64,000 bases of DNA from Alitta virens (Eukaryota > Annelida > Polychaeta > Phyllodocida > Nereididae), in contig OW028577.1 in assembly GCA_932294295.1 (NCBI GenBank), positions 9,382,001 to 9,446,000 on the forward strand, given 5' to 3'. Every line of letters begins with the position of its first letter. Within the stretch, counting starts at the first letter, position 1. This document shows positions 51,301-58,165 of this stretch, piece by piece. The notes under the pieces are model-generated. The model was not told where the DNA came from. It was given only the letters and a program-made list of their open reading frames with translations, and made no database searches. The position numbers and the translations under genes are program-made.

Positions 51301-53418
51301 GTTAAAAACTTTGGCGGACGTTCTACGAGTGATTGTTTATATTAGTTACATAACTTGCTCGGGGGTCCGTCGGCGAGCGTTCTACAAACGTTCTATGTAC
51401 GTTCTACGTACGTTTTACGTACGTTCGTGGCCGTACGTGGCCATACGTAGCAATACGTAGCCACTGTCCATCCGTATATACTCACCATCCACTTGCTACT
51501 CGTAGAACACTCGTTAAACGATCGGTGGACGTCCGTTGCCCGCCCGTCGTCTTCCGTGCGAGCGATCTACGAGTGTCTCACGGATGCCTCATGACAGACG
51601 TTTAGCGAGCATTTGACGGACGTTTGGCGAGCATTTTACAGACATCCAGCGAGCGATCTACGATTGCCCTATGTAAGCTCGTAGAAAGAAGTTATACGTG
51701 CTTAACAGAGCCACGAGTGAGCACGTATAGCCAATTTTTTACGTAGGGGGTCATACATAGGTCTTATACGTGATAGTATGAACGCCCCTTCAAAATTTTA
51801 TGGCAAAAATACATCATGCACTTGATATACCCTATAATGCATGTTGTATTTTAAGATATATTCATGTTAAGCCTAAAGGCCTATTAAAATCAACGCGCTC
51901 GTTCATGTTGCTTTCACTAATAATTAAGTTTGCTTACTATGTCTTTTCATGTTGCTTTGATGTCATTTGGTGACAATTTTGTAATTTTGCAGCTGCAGTC
52001 TACTCCTACAGAAGGCCAGGTTAACATAAGCCAATTGACTATATTAACCTATATATTGCATGGAAATGTTTTCCAAATAACTGTATAATGTTTAATTGTG
52101 TACTGGTGGAATACAGGGTTTATATGAATGATGTGATAACCCTGTGAGTGAATTTATTGTTTGATTTGAAATACGTGTATAATATTAATAATGTAAATAT
52201 CAGGAGAAACAACAGTAGTGAGATGATCTAGTGAGATGATCCCTTTGGCCTGTTTAGCTGCATGCAAAGCACCTTACTGTGAAGTAGGTCCACATTCTTC
52301 AAATGAGAATATTGGATTGCCACTTTAATTGGCACTCAGCATGGCAGTACAAGTGTGTATAAAGCGTACTTAAGTATATTGCTGAGCAGGTGGAACAATG
52401 TCTGGGTGCCATTTTGGTAGATCTATGTCATTAAATGAGTCCCTTTTCGTGAGGGCCCAGAATTTCTTCACTATAACCCACAACCATCTAACACCAACCG
52501 ACCCTTAATGATATGCCCATCATTTATAGAGAAAACTAAATAAACACAGTTTAGATGGTTTCAACACAGGCGTTTGCCATCATTAGAAAAGCTTTTACAC
52601 CCCTGCGCAACTGCCTTCAAGGATGGGACCAGATTCAGTCAATAACTTCAAAAATGGCAATTTTATACACAAAAATTATTTTCCTTCTTATTCTAAGTGA
52701 CAACTCCCATTTTTTATGGGTATTTACCGCAAGGAATTCCTTGCCTGTACGCTGGGAATGTTCAATTCTCATCTCTAGTGGTAGCTAATTTGCATATTTC
52801 ATCATCTACACACATGATGTGCTTCCTGATTGGCCAATATCTCCTGAGCTTAAAGGTAATTAAGTAACCTAACTGAGCAATCTTTGTTTAAGATTTGAGT
52901 GTAATCAACACGAACAAAACTAATTGATATGCAATTTCACTGTAAGACATTCAATGCCATAAGCCAGCCGATAGCCTATTAGGTAAATTTGTATGTATTT
53001 AAGTCTAACTGGTATTGTCATCAAGCTCAGGGCATTTCCTAATGTATTCAGCTACATTCTGATTGGCTGTTGCAAATAACATAGTTGCCTCTTGAGATGA
53101 GAAGCCAATTAAGGCAGTCAGTGACCTTGGTATTAGTGAAAGTATATTGGCAAACGCCTGTGGTTTCGAGAAGTATATAAAAATACATTAGCCATGTCTT
53201 TAACTCTCTATGTTAATTTATCTTCTCAATTGGAAGTCAGTCATGTTCAAAACCAACACTGATGGGAGAAGTTTTCTCTAGGTGGCCACATGGTAGCGAA
53301 AAAAAGGTTTCTTAGTGGGGTCTTCTGCCTAAATGTAAAATTGTTGTTATTTTAATGCTCATTTTTTAAAGTAAATTGCAAATATATGTATCTGAATCTG
53401 AATCGGCATCTGACCCAG

Positions 53419-53467
<49 letters not shown>

Positions 53468-56400
53468 TTAAAACAAGTCATTGGCAGCATCTCCATTGAT
53501 TTTTGGATTCAGTCTGACAGATAATGACATTCTTGTGCATTTTGCTTTTTATAGATGTGTGTTTTATGTGTGTTTTATGGTGCTTGAATGAGTTTGTTGG
53601 GTGTTGTAGGTGCATGTCAATACAGTTTCGTCGTAGGAGTGTTATTGAAATTTGACTGGCTCTTAACTGTTTTAAGTCATTTCTCTATGTACGACATGTG
53701 TGCATGTCAAGGAAAAGTATTACAAGTTATATAGGGAAAATATAATGGTATTAAAATCTATTTTTCTTTTCAAATGTTTCCCAATGAAGAGTCCATGAAT
53801 TTTAAATTATCTATTAAGGCTACTGAGTAGCCTCGATACTTCTTTGTGCATCAAACAAATCTAATTTGAATAAAACTAAATCAAATCCTCTGCTTAATTC
53901 TATATGGTGCCATTAATATCATGAACAAACCTAAATTCTTTCCCTTTATCCTCATCAGTCCGACCTCCAGTCAATTATCACACATGAAAATGTGGCGAAT
54001 TATCCAGTTACTAATATTTGTGTTCCAATATTGCCACTTCAGATGAAGTCGGGCCATGCTTTGGTCAAGGTCGTACTGTGTGACCTTCAGCTCCGGAAGT
54101 TCCAGTTTCGACTTCCTCGACCAGGAGAATCACTGGATCCCCACCTATCAGAAATTGAGAAAGCTTTGTATTCTTGCAAAACTAAGCTCAATGCAGCTTT
54201 GGCCAGGAGCAGGATTAAAGCAGGGGTACTCACTGTGGACCATTTGCTTCCTGAAAGTGTCCGCAAAAATGAAAAGTATGCATCTAACATGAATGTGTGC
54301 GTTTGGATCAATTCCATAAAAACGACGTAAGTAGAATCTAGGTCAATTTTCAATCCCATGTTCAATTTGGAAATATTAGAATAGTCAATTCGTCACGTTT
54401 ATAGATGATCCATGGTGATCCTTTAATAGACCGTCACCCCCAATACCTTCATTGTATAATGCATCTTTTTATTCCCAATTACCCCTGCTTGATTGAAGCT
54501 GGCAATTCATGTTTTAAAAGAAACAGTCCCATATTACAGCAGAACCCCGAGACTTGGAAACTAAACAGCAGAGGATGTCATGTAGATCTAGGACTCCCAT
54601 TGGCTGAGAGACTGCAGCTGCCTTCACCAGTACAATACTTGTACCAGTGACAATGAAAGGCCCTGGACTCACATGACATCCTCTATAGTTTAATTTCACT
54701 TTGCTCACAGCATATAGGCCTATTCATTCTTTACACACAGCATATAGGCCTATTCATTCTTTAAATATTTCGTTTTTTTTTTGTCCTAAAAGGGTGCAAG
54801 CAGTGGTGGATGAATTCACCACAGGGGGATTTCTCCAAGTGCAGATAGAGGACGAACTGAGAGGCAAGACTTTCTTGAGAGACCATCACTGCTTCGACCT
54901 CCTCATCTTCCCTGGTGACCTTCGAGAATTCCTAGAAACACACAGCTTGTGTACTCAAGGTCACATTGTTATCCAGGTAGATGACTTTGCTTATTAAATC
55001 CGCTTGAGTTACTCTATCATTTAAATATTGTACAAAAGATGCCTTTATACCCTGAATGTGAGGACATTGTTTCTTCCAGGATAAATCTAGCTGTTTAGGA
55101 CCACAATCAGTACGTAATTTAATCAACCTTGGAGATGACGTCATGCATGTAAATCTTGGCTCAGGTCTGACCACTGGTCACCTTGCCAGCTTGACCCATG
55201 GATCTGACACTGTTGTGTTTGGTTTTGGTGTTAAACATGACAAGCACTTCAGGGAAGTTATGGACAAAATGGAGCTGGTTGGATGCAAAGGTTTGTTTTC
55301 ATATATCTTGATATCTTGAGACGACATTGTAGTTTACATGTAGTTTAAACTTTACAGTAAAGCTCATAATCACAATGCATTGATTTTTCTGCAGCTCGAG
55401 TCAAAATCATGAGGGAGAACTTCTTGGAAGTGAACATAGATGATGAGAGATTCAAGCACATCAAGGTTGTTCTAGTATCTGCAGAATGCAGCAGGTCAGG
55501 GGTTGCTAACCCAGTGGACTTCATTGTCAGTGAAGGAGAAGGTTAGCTAAAAATCCCATCCATATTTGCTTGTATTCATAAATACCTTTGTCTAAAATAT
55601 AGCCATAAACATGATAAAGCCCATACTTGGTACGATTGGCTAAACTGACTAAATTGCTCCCTACCTAAAACATAATTTTAGATTTTAAAGTATTCTACGA
55701 TAGATCTGGCCCACACTCCAAATATTGTGCATGGGACCTGTAGTGGCTTAATTGACTTATCATATCACCAAATAATCAAGCCGTTGAATTCATACATTAT
55801 CACGAAGGGTGACTTTCGTTAGCTGCTTTAGACTGCATACAGTCATTGCAGTGCATTCAGTTTTTTTTCAAAGAGAGATGTGGGGATTTAAAAAATACCC
55901 ATTTCTGAAGAACTCAAGTTCCAGATCTCCCTGCTTTTGCCGTGACAGGGATTTGACAGAGATCTATGCTTTTTTTTTTTTTTGCTGCCGGGAAGTAGCC
56001 ATCAAGCCTGGAAACCATGCGAGGTCCAAGATTGGTTCACCACTTGTTGGTCATTTGTTTCTTGTATGCCAGTTAGAATTTGATAGCTTTTAATCATGAT
56101 AAATTGTTTTCCAGATATGGGGATCCTAAAGGACCTGAGCCAGGGCCAATTGGATGAAGGGCGACTAGGTGACCTCATCATGCAGCACAACAATGTCTTC
56201 AGGCATGCCATGAGATTTCCACATGTCCAGGCTGTGGTCTTCTGCACCAGGTCTCTTCATGAAGCTGAGAATGACAACATAGTGACGCAAGGCATTGAAT
56301 ATGTGAACATGGTGCAGCAAAAGAAGACTCCTTTCCGAATTGCTCCTCCTGTACTTCTGTTGCTGGACCATGAGATAGAGAAAGAAAATCCACTGGTTGG

Positions 56401-58031
56401 AAAGTTCCTGAAGTATTTACCAGGGCCAAGCATGTCAGCATGCTTTCTGGCAACTGTGGCGAGAGAGGTCGGTAAAGTAGCATGGTTACTCATGAGTATA
56501 TGAGTATATAAGTATATAAGTATATAAGTATATAGCCCTACAAATGAGCTATCTTTAGTTGCTCAGGAGATTGTCAAACATTACCTGGATCCGCAAGAAT
56601 TGTGCATTGTACATGGCCAATTGTGCCACGTGCGTTTTCCATGCGTTTGGATAAACGCATGGAAAACGCATGGTTTTTGCCTCATTATGATTAGCTAAAA
56701 AAACATGCGTTTTCCATGCTTTTATCCTTCTCATGGAAAACGCACGTGGCACATTTGGCCATGTATAGATGGCCTAGAACATGTGACATAATTAATTGTA
56801 TCAGATGGCAGATGGACATCCCACAACTTGGCTGTGTACCACATGCTTTCTATGGGTTTCACATCTGCCAATAAACCAGCTAGTCTTCATAGTTAATAAT
56901 AATGCCTGTTTTTGCTCATGAGTGACATGAAACTAAACCATTGAGATCCTTTGCATCTTTTCCAGGCTGATGACCCCAAGCAAGCTGCGAAGGACATCTT
57001 GGCTCGAGCCCAAGCTAGAGGCATTATTTCCGGAGTGTCCACAGTGAAAGACAAGAAGAAGGACAAACGGAAAGGTAGACGGGACTCGGTTAAACCTGCA
57101 GAAATGAAGGAGAAGAAGAAATCGGCAAAGGGATCACCCAAGGTCAGTCATTCTGCGATGTCAGAAAGTCTAGTCACTCAAACACCCACCAAATACATCG
57201 CACAACTGTATCCATCACCGCCTTCACCCCAGTCTACACGGAGGTTTGTTGTGGCAGAGCTGTGTGCTCCTGAACACACAAAAATCGTTACTCACCCATG
57301 GCCCTTCAAGTGAACTGCTTTGTTCACTGTCAAAGACTGTATATTGCAATACTTGTACAAACACAGCTACCCAGCTGCAGACATCGTCACAGCTTGGGAG
57401 AGTGGATGCTGTCATGTATATTTTCTTCATTCAATGCTGCTTGATTGCCACATTATGTGATCACATTCACAGCAAAATCATATGCAGCACTGATTGTTCA
57501 CGAATGTCATTTGATGCATGTGTAAATAATGTACCAAACTACTGTGATGTTTCTTTGAATGACTGGAACTGCTTACACTTGTACAATAGCACAGTGCTCA
57601 TTTTGTGTATAGTTTAAATTGCATGATGTGCATGGGGTAAGAAAGACAACTATATGCCTATCAGGTACTCTACGAAGCCAAATAAAATTTGTATCTGCAT
57701 TATTTCACTGCATTTTCTTCATTATTATTTTTTTGGATGATTTGAAGTTTCGATGTGTTATCTGATCTCTCTGCAAAAAGTAACATCAGCACCAGCTCAC
57801 TGCTATGCGTTATGCACTATTGCTGTCCTGCTCTTTGATTTTTACATGGCTCGTTGGAGTTTAGGTAAGTGTTCGCAATTATTGTGCTAATTCTTATTTA
57901 ACAAAATTACTGATACAAACTAAGCTAGATTAGGTGTTTCATGTTGTTTGCAGGATGAGGATGATGGTGACGGAAAAGATAAGAAAACGGTCAGTTTCTC
58001 AGAAGAAGTTCCAGAACAAAATGCTCAATAG
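36340..58031 (+). CDS. NSUN7: NSUN7-like putative RNA m5C methyltransferase, eight or nine coding exons
   Basis: Exons: 36340-37117, 50094-50152, 53959-54326, 54793-54976, 55080-55290, 55395-55541, 56115-56467, then 56966-57313 (stop) or 56966-57142 joined to 57954-58031. Phases match throughout, giving 815 or 784 aa. An in-frame TGA six bases before the ATG supports the start. Residues 1 to about 240 are Glu/Pro/Ser-rich and probably disordered. Family similarity starts at QRLAFHLTFSCLKYQ and continues through LCDLQLRKFQ, KTKLNAALARSRIK, LLPESVR, DLLIFP, NPVDFI, HAMRFPHVQAVVFC and ILARAQARGI, in the order known for vertebrate NSUN7. The catalytic motifs are degenerate: the motif VI Thr-Cys is Thr-Arg (T627, R628), the usual motif IV Pro-Cys is Glu-Cys (E564, C565), and the SAM loop is VNLGSGLTTGH. 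It may not methylate RNA. The C-terminus is Lys-rich. Intron 1 holds an antisense Ty3/Gypsy element. Confidence 0.9.
37936..38242 (-). repeat. 3' LTR of the Ty3/Gypsy element
   Basis: The LTR is 307 bp and appears identical to the copy at 49126-49432. On the minus strand it begins TGTGATGACC and ends CCTTACA. A polyadenylation signal AATAAA lies at 37994-37989 on the element strand. Confidence 0.97.
38243..38254 (-). promoter_or_regulatory. Polypurine tract of the Ty3/Gypsy element
   Basis: On the element strand, AGGAGGGGACAG abuts the 3' LTR directly. This is the expected position of the plus-strand primer. Confidence 0.75.
38722..39735. mobile_element. Nested 1-kb inverted-repeat element with CCGT/ACGG-rich subterminal arrays
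   Basis: The ends AAGCTGGCTTTCCATAT and ATATGGAAAGCCAGCTT are perfect 17-bp inverted repeats. Next to them lie clusters of GTCCGTCATCCG-type words on the left (38750-38820) and their inverse CGGATGACGGA on the right (39595-39715). There is no transposase frame. Flanks read TTA and TGA, so a three-base target site of the PIF/Harbinger kind is possible but imperfect. It sits between the zinc-finger ORF and the 3' LTR of the Ty3/Gypsy element. Confidence 0.8.
39855..39996 (-). repeat. Tandem duplication, 65-bp core at 77-bp period
   Basis: Units at 39855-39919 and 39932-39996 both start GGGTATCCGTTAGGCA and end GTCCACACTTT, with a few substitutions. They lie in the 3' untranslated part of the retrotransposon. 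Confidence 0.85.
40303..41190 (-). CDS. Retrotransposon accessory frame B: C2H2 zinc fingers plus coiled coil
   Basis: The frame is open from 41190 (stop at 41191-41193) to its own stop at 40303, without a convincing ATG before the first zinc finger. It encodes two C2H2 fingers: C-x2-C-x12-H-x4-H starting PCTRCTK, and C-x2-C-x14-H-x4-H starting QCPRCTV with HLELQH. The C-terminal part is rich in Glu/Arg/Ala heptads (LMKDLVRARAQIAAQ, ERQADLLLEEVTRMSEE) that predict a coiled coil. It overlaps frame A by 167 bp in the +1 frame, so it is either reached by +1 frameshifting from A, or A and B were one gene split by a single-base indel. The position after pol is where env sits in retroviruses, but nothing here resembles an envelope. 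Nucleic-acid binding is a plausible role; function unknown. Confidence 0.65.
   Translation of the reverse strand, partial: HPQSPWPSHPVPLPKSLPWPTDTPRGSPRCQLGRREVRLPVRFPPAPPLRVHPVHRTQEAFPCTRCTKVVTSRKALSRHMATSHHASYMGYQCPRCTVGFVADRKSNFRRHLELQHRATRREAERVVAATALEEIRGPHTDASLPASRPSPTRTQMVPTLMSTTLTWTPSMHTQTRVQMTPAGRHLASASGAPPLRTLRGSKENRMGRLPSEMTLEERIQDLMKDLVRARAQIAAQARDYEEVARQRDGALKDAESEKRRRRDAERQADLLLEEVTRMSEERTRMWKEHRRVSKP
41024..41971 (-). CDS. Retrotransposon accessory frame A, acidic protein with GATPV repeats
   Basis: From the ATG at 41971 (MDMDCSELADVV) this frame encodes 315 aa on the element strand. Three copies of a motif GATPVxxQE-like lie near residues 45-90. A Trp-containing helical middle (RLVRAKPLREDMAVLLQW) and an acidic, Ser/Pro-rich C-terminus follow. 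I do not recognise the family. It starts about 1.1 kb after the pol stop and overlaps frame B, suggesting the two are expressed together. The open frame also extends five codons upstream without an ATG. Confidence 0.6.
   Translation of the reverse strand: MDMDCSELADVVMQALDAAGVDLQVSVEEKEVEAVCGHHLDYLGATPVLVQETTPAPRRPGATPVLEQEATPLDMQGATPVNQEYWTVEREQEAQQHMWAFMESRAYEPIGVAGQAPDLVRFRRLVRAKPLREDMAVLLQWIRDELGPQCQLEDVLRSMADRAWYAGSPQAQWATPTSAQATTYAKAVRVGEDCEEAPLLGPYSPITPPPGSPEAEDEENRTLDQAPEDPVVSTDDTGAEVLVPESPSDAVAPDMGTLTVTSPVSVAQSPSASPQESPLADRYTTWVSTLPAGAEGSATPSEVSSSPTPSCPSGP
42487..42606 (-). repeat. Tandem duplication, about 60-bp unit, two copies
   Basis: Units beginning AAACCGTTACATGATAAG (42487) and AAACCGTCACATGATAAG (42548) differ at a few bases. 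They lie between pol and accessory frame A and have no coding role. Confidence 0.85.
43108..47466 (-). CDS. pol: Ty3/Gypsy pol polyprotein (PR-RT-RH-IN)
   Basis: One uninterrupted frame from 47466 to the stop at 43108, about 1,450 codons; no ATG starts it. Numbering from the GTG at 47448: retropepsin-type protease motif LVDTGA (57-62), reverse transcriptase with YMDD (491-494), Ty3-type RNase H with DTDAS (about 610), integrase HHCC zinc domain (GGHMGIH to CESCQ, about 970-1010), and integrase core with VDIVGP, HSDQGTNF and YHPQSDGLVERFNRS giving the three acidic residues. A GPY/F-like stretch (LGPYRVVRR) follows, then a Pro/Glu-rich tail; no chromodomain was seen. The frame overlaps the gag 3' end in the -1 register, so synthesis as a Gag-Pol fusion by frameshifting is likely. 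All catalytic motifs look intact. Confidence 0.95.
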   Translation of the reverse strand, partial: FAKRVRVEEDLVPGPPPLKLVAPMNSNEEFFKGQDRPQCAAAQEAVTAWYLSIRIGSTDLEMLVDTGAQVSMMSKKVYDEIAGVYRSPLLSMERKVAAANGGLIKVYGRLETEICVDRALYQCEFLVAEMGQLTGLLGMDFLKKHKATLMCSSGVLRLGGSDVLCREGPEGLGGRAVVREPICLLARHVSLVAVNLVTWGKCQGHDLLFEAIPQVSQNLHVMVPRGIVDVNCPDAKVWIANPTEKDICLSQGQLLGELTSVLSNKDSLEEDTLVSAVASKEGPRHKDLPDHLKPLIDPTEGLSSEQREKLKMVLLKYEHCFEGGQFGLGRTDLAKHEIDTGDHRPFKLPARRLGWAQKRALGEEVDRMLDLGVIEPSSSPWSSPPVLVRKKDGSFRFCVDYRRLNACTKKDAYPLPRIEDCLDALAGAKWFCTLDLSSGYWQIAMESEDKEKTAFTAPRGHYHFTVMPFGVTNGPATLERLMELVLGGLDLTTCLCYMDDIVVQGSTFDQCLANLVTVLKRMDQAGLRLKPSKCELFRKEVPFLGHVVGEAGVRPDPRKIEVVRNWPEPQTLHEIRSFVGFASYYRKYVPDFAALAAPLHALMTPKVPFEWTSECQRSFEALIKALTTAPVLALPREGCPVILDTDASDLAIGGVLSQVIEGKERVIAYASQALSTSQKNYCTTYKELLAVVRMAKIFRPYLYGQGSVLLRTDHRALVWLQNFKDAEGMLARWLASLAEYDFRIEYREGKKHGNADGCSRIPVRRCKRDDCPDPGHGDQEMMVALVQWNADKAHLLMKPWEQAPLWRQGQGPGRATVVGSIGDVADGSARAETISVNQPVVAVSETSPGVSSEASPEVVTAPPEVGGPEQSEVLGSNWLNVWTRGEIVAAQAQDSATALAVDWLKAGQRPSYSDIADRPGSVRDIWAQYNWLHLKDGKLYREHRLPTGESVEQLVIPAKLRRAIFEQLHISRLGGHMGIHSTVAKVRRRFYWPGYKEDIVRWVGWCESCQKRRQTGRNRVPLQQVPVGMPMGRMAVDIVGPFPETKKGNKVIVVIADYFTKWTEAFALPNQEAYTVADCLVTQVVLRFGAPYQLHSDQGTNFESKLFQEMCKLLGIVKTRTTAYHPQSDGLVERFNRSLQDMLSKLVNDYRDDWDDILPYVMCAYRATPQHSTGVTPNKLMLGREALLPVDLLYGHVLQDQPSCTIEYVEWIRLAMEDSFERCRLKLRKSALNQAKHYNRLSSNQSHEPGDWVLLFYPPLARQKLSLKFLGPYRVVRRVGEVNYEIVAPATGKSRIVHINQLKPYLAEVRETDVARIPDLPLTDPYTDPFLYDERQNEPPSEKEQDPPLTRSGETRDGVLRSAVRPAAASSEHVMLGDDAASPNADAGPSTHVGTGRTEAPRLMPANHMECGGKVASPWLAEDSRLNPEAEPFVSKRLRQPPDRYGHKIGFD
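47451..47466 (-). promoter_or_regulatory. Gag-pol overlap with candidate -1 frameshift site CTAAAAG
   Basis: The pol frame opens at 47466 after a TAG at 47469-47467, and gag stops at 47453-47451, leaving a 16-base window. Within it CTAAAAG (47462-47456) allows a lysine tRNA on AAA to slip back one base and stay on AAA. It does not fit the full X-XXY-YYZ heptamer. Downstream structure was not assessed. Confidence 0.45.
47451..48851 (-). CDS. gag: Ty3/Gypsy gag polyprotein
   Basis: 466 aa from the first ATG at 48851 (MPGTSALRPKPGRK). The frame is open further upstream to about 48920 without ATG. The N-terminal third is basic and Ser/Pro-rich. The middle (about residues 150-300) has the helical capsid-like region of Ty3/Gypsy gag (FADYLMEFRRVADFNGW, W and R/F pattern). 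Near residue 400 is one CCHC zinc knuckle, CFNCNDYGHIRRDC, that packages RNA. A Gly/Arg/Lys-rich tail follows. It forms virus-like particles with pol products in the cytoplasm, by analogy with the family. pol follows in the -1 frame. Confidence 0.93.
   Translation of the reverse strand: MPGTSALRPKPGRKVPQDRESRSLAPQSTGVDTSGPPVASMASGDATPVRPRASSMSGVRQPGEISSNSGVRLPREGSRARASSGKRSRDMVQRESDSNDSCASTPTSSPEYRTRVGTEPTGAGGAAGAVMADHVAPGNRAYRPRHRRRREALPPLYDGQGVAFADYLMEFRRVADFNGWTEDERCFHMWTSISGPARLKIVSLPYEKSWVKMIEQLNGLFCSSRALDAYRSKWFNAKRGPEMDLESYGLFLMDLSRKANPASSTEEQERFAKERFMETAGSPSMRFWLGALKPSTLQDAIDLAVQYESAYEATRPHKPDLGPIGAVALPVVHPETSELAPTSQAGVAPSAIGDPMTQEQVKELFYSLMNDVLANRGGPSDKGRRDGPRPPSGSNRRCFNCNDYGHIRRDCPKQNRGRDQSGWGNQGNSRPRDKKDWDKGSGARKGAPKGAGNGSQSDKGASSLKE
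49105..49122 (-). promoter_or_regulatory. Primer-binding site, tRNA-Lys type
   Basis: On the element strand TGGCGCCCGATGTGGGAC lies three bases inside the 5' LTR. TGGCGCCC is the complement of the 3' end shared by animal lysine tRNAs, and the remainder fits tRNA-Lys best of those I recall. Confidence 0.75.
49126..49432 (-). repeat. 5' LTR of the Ty3/Gypsy element
   Basis: Same 307 bp as 37936-38242, with no difference seen on direct reading. It is followed by the target duplication CAAC at 49433. It should carry the element's promoter, firing towards lower coordinates. Confidence 0.97.
51108..51790. mobile_element. Inverted-repeat element with dense CGTACGT/TACGTAC words
   Basis: The ends AAGGGGCGTTCACACTATC and GATAGTATGAACGCCCCTT are inverted repeats with one mismatch; the match extends 3 bp further inward. 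The interior is packed with CGTACGT, CTACGTACG, CGTAGA and GAGCGTT-type words in both orientations and has no coding frame. It lies in NSUN7 intron 2. No target duplication is evident. The organisation mirrors the element at 38722-39735. Confidence 0.75.
52945..53163 (-). repeat. Dispersed repeat, copy 2 (inverted relative to 11600-11866)
   Basis: Read on the minus strand it contains GGCGTTTGCCAA, ACTGACTGCCTTAATT, CCAATCAGAATGTAGCT, AGGAAATGCCCTGAGCTTG and CCAGTTAGACTTAAATAC in the same order as the copy at 11600. It lies in NSUN7 intron 2. Confidence 0.75.
53421..53467 (+). repeat. (AATC)n microsatellite
   Basis: About eleven uninterrupted AATC units, in NSUN7 intron 2 some 490 bp before exon 3. 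Confidence 0.97.
54706..54765 (+). repeat. Tandem duplication, two 30-bp units, in NSUN7 intron 3
   Basis: CACAGCATATAGGCCTATTC recurs after 30 bp with near-perfect identity, ending about 30 bp before the exon 4 acceptor. Each unit contains the TATAGGCCTAT word common in this genome. Confidence 0.9.
56610..56765. mobile_element. 156-bp MITE-like palindromic element in NSUN7 intron 7
   Basis: The outer arms start TACATGGCCAA and run about 35 bp (to CGTTTTCCATG), inverted with very few mismatches. The left arm overlaps a second, perfect hairpin at 56631-56670 with 18-bp arms TGCGTTTTCCATGCGTTT around the loop GGAT. It would fold strongly and has no coding capacity. Confidence 0.85.
57143..57313 (+). 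CDS. NSUN7: Alternative C-terminus of the NSUN7-like protein (unspliced exon 8 extension)
   Basis: If the donor AAG|GTCAGT at 57142/57143 is not used, exon 8 reads on for 56 codons to the TGA ending at 57313. The tail is Ser/Pro/Thr-rich and ends THPWPFK. A polyadenylation signal AATAAA lies at 57681-57686. It appears protein-like in composition, so both forms may be real. Confidence 0.55.
   Translation, partial: VSHSAMSESLVTQTPTKYIAQLYPSPPSPQSTRRFVVAELCAPEHTKIVTHPWPFK
57681..57686 (+). terminator. Candidate polyadenylation signal AATAAA for the long-exon-8 form
   Basis: AATAAA lies 368 bp after the stop at 57313, in AT-rich sequence. It would end the transcript before exon 9. Confidence 0.5.
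57954..58031 (+). CDS. NSUN7: Candidate last exon 9 of the NSUN7-like gene
   Basis: An acceptor TTGTTTGCAG precedes an acidic and lysine-rich 25-codon exon (DEDDGDGKDKK, TVSFSEEVPEQNAQ) ending in TAG. It joins in phase 0 to the donor at 57142. It is followed by AATAAA at 58160. It is short and poorly conserved by nature, so the evidence is splice-site quality and phase. Confidence 0.55.
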   Translation, partial: DEDDGDGKDKKTVSFSEEVPEQNAQ

Positions 58032-58159
58032 AAATTGTCACAGTGCACTTCCAGCTCATGTCAAACTTGGAATAGAAATAATAGACCTGTCATTTATTTT
58101 TCAGCTTTGTACATATATGTATTTGCTATACTCAAATAGTTACTATTTATAATAGCTGA

Positions 58160-58165
58160 AATAAA
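58160..58165 (+). terminator. Candidate polyadenylation signal AATAAA after exon 9
   Basis: AATAAA (in GCTGAAATAAAGATTC) lies about 130 bp after the exon 9 stop. It would end the NSUN7-like transcript, which converges on the V-ATPase gene. Confidence 0.55.

Noticed and set aside
53421..53467. CRISPR-like array
   Set aside because: It is a simple 4-bp microsatellite; the window is eukaryotic and no spaced repeats of CRISPR type exist.
57246..57617. 123-codon plus-strand frame after NSUN7 exon 8
   Set aside because: Different frame from the NSUN7 reading frame, Cys/Thr-rich without domain, and located in the probable 3' UTR.
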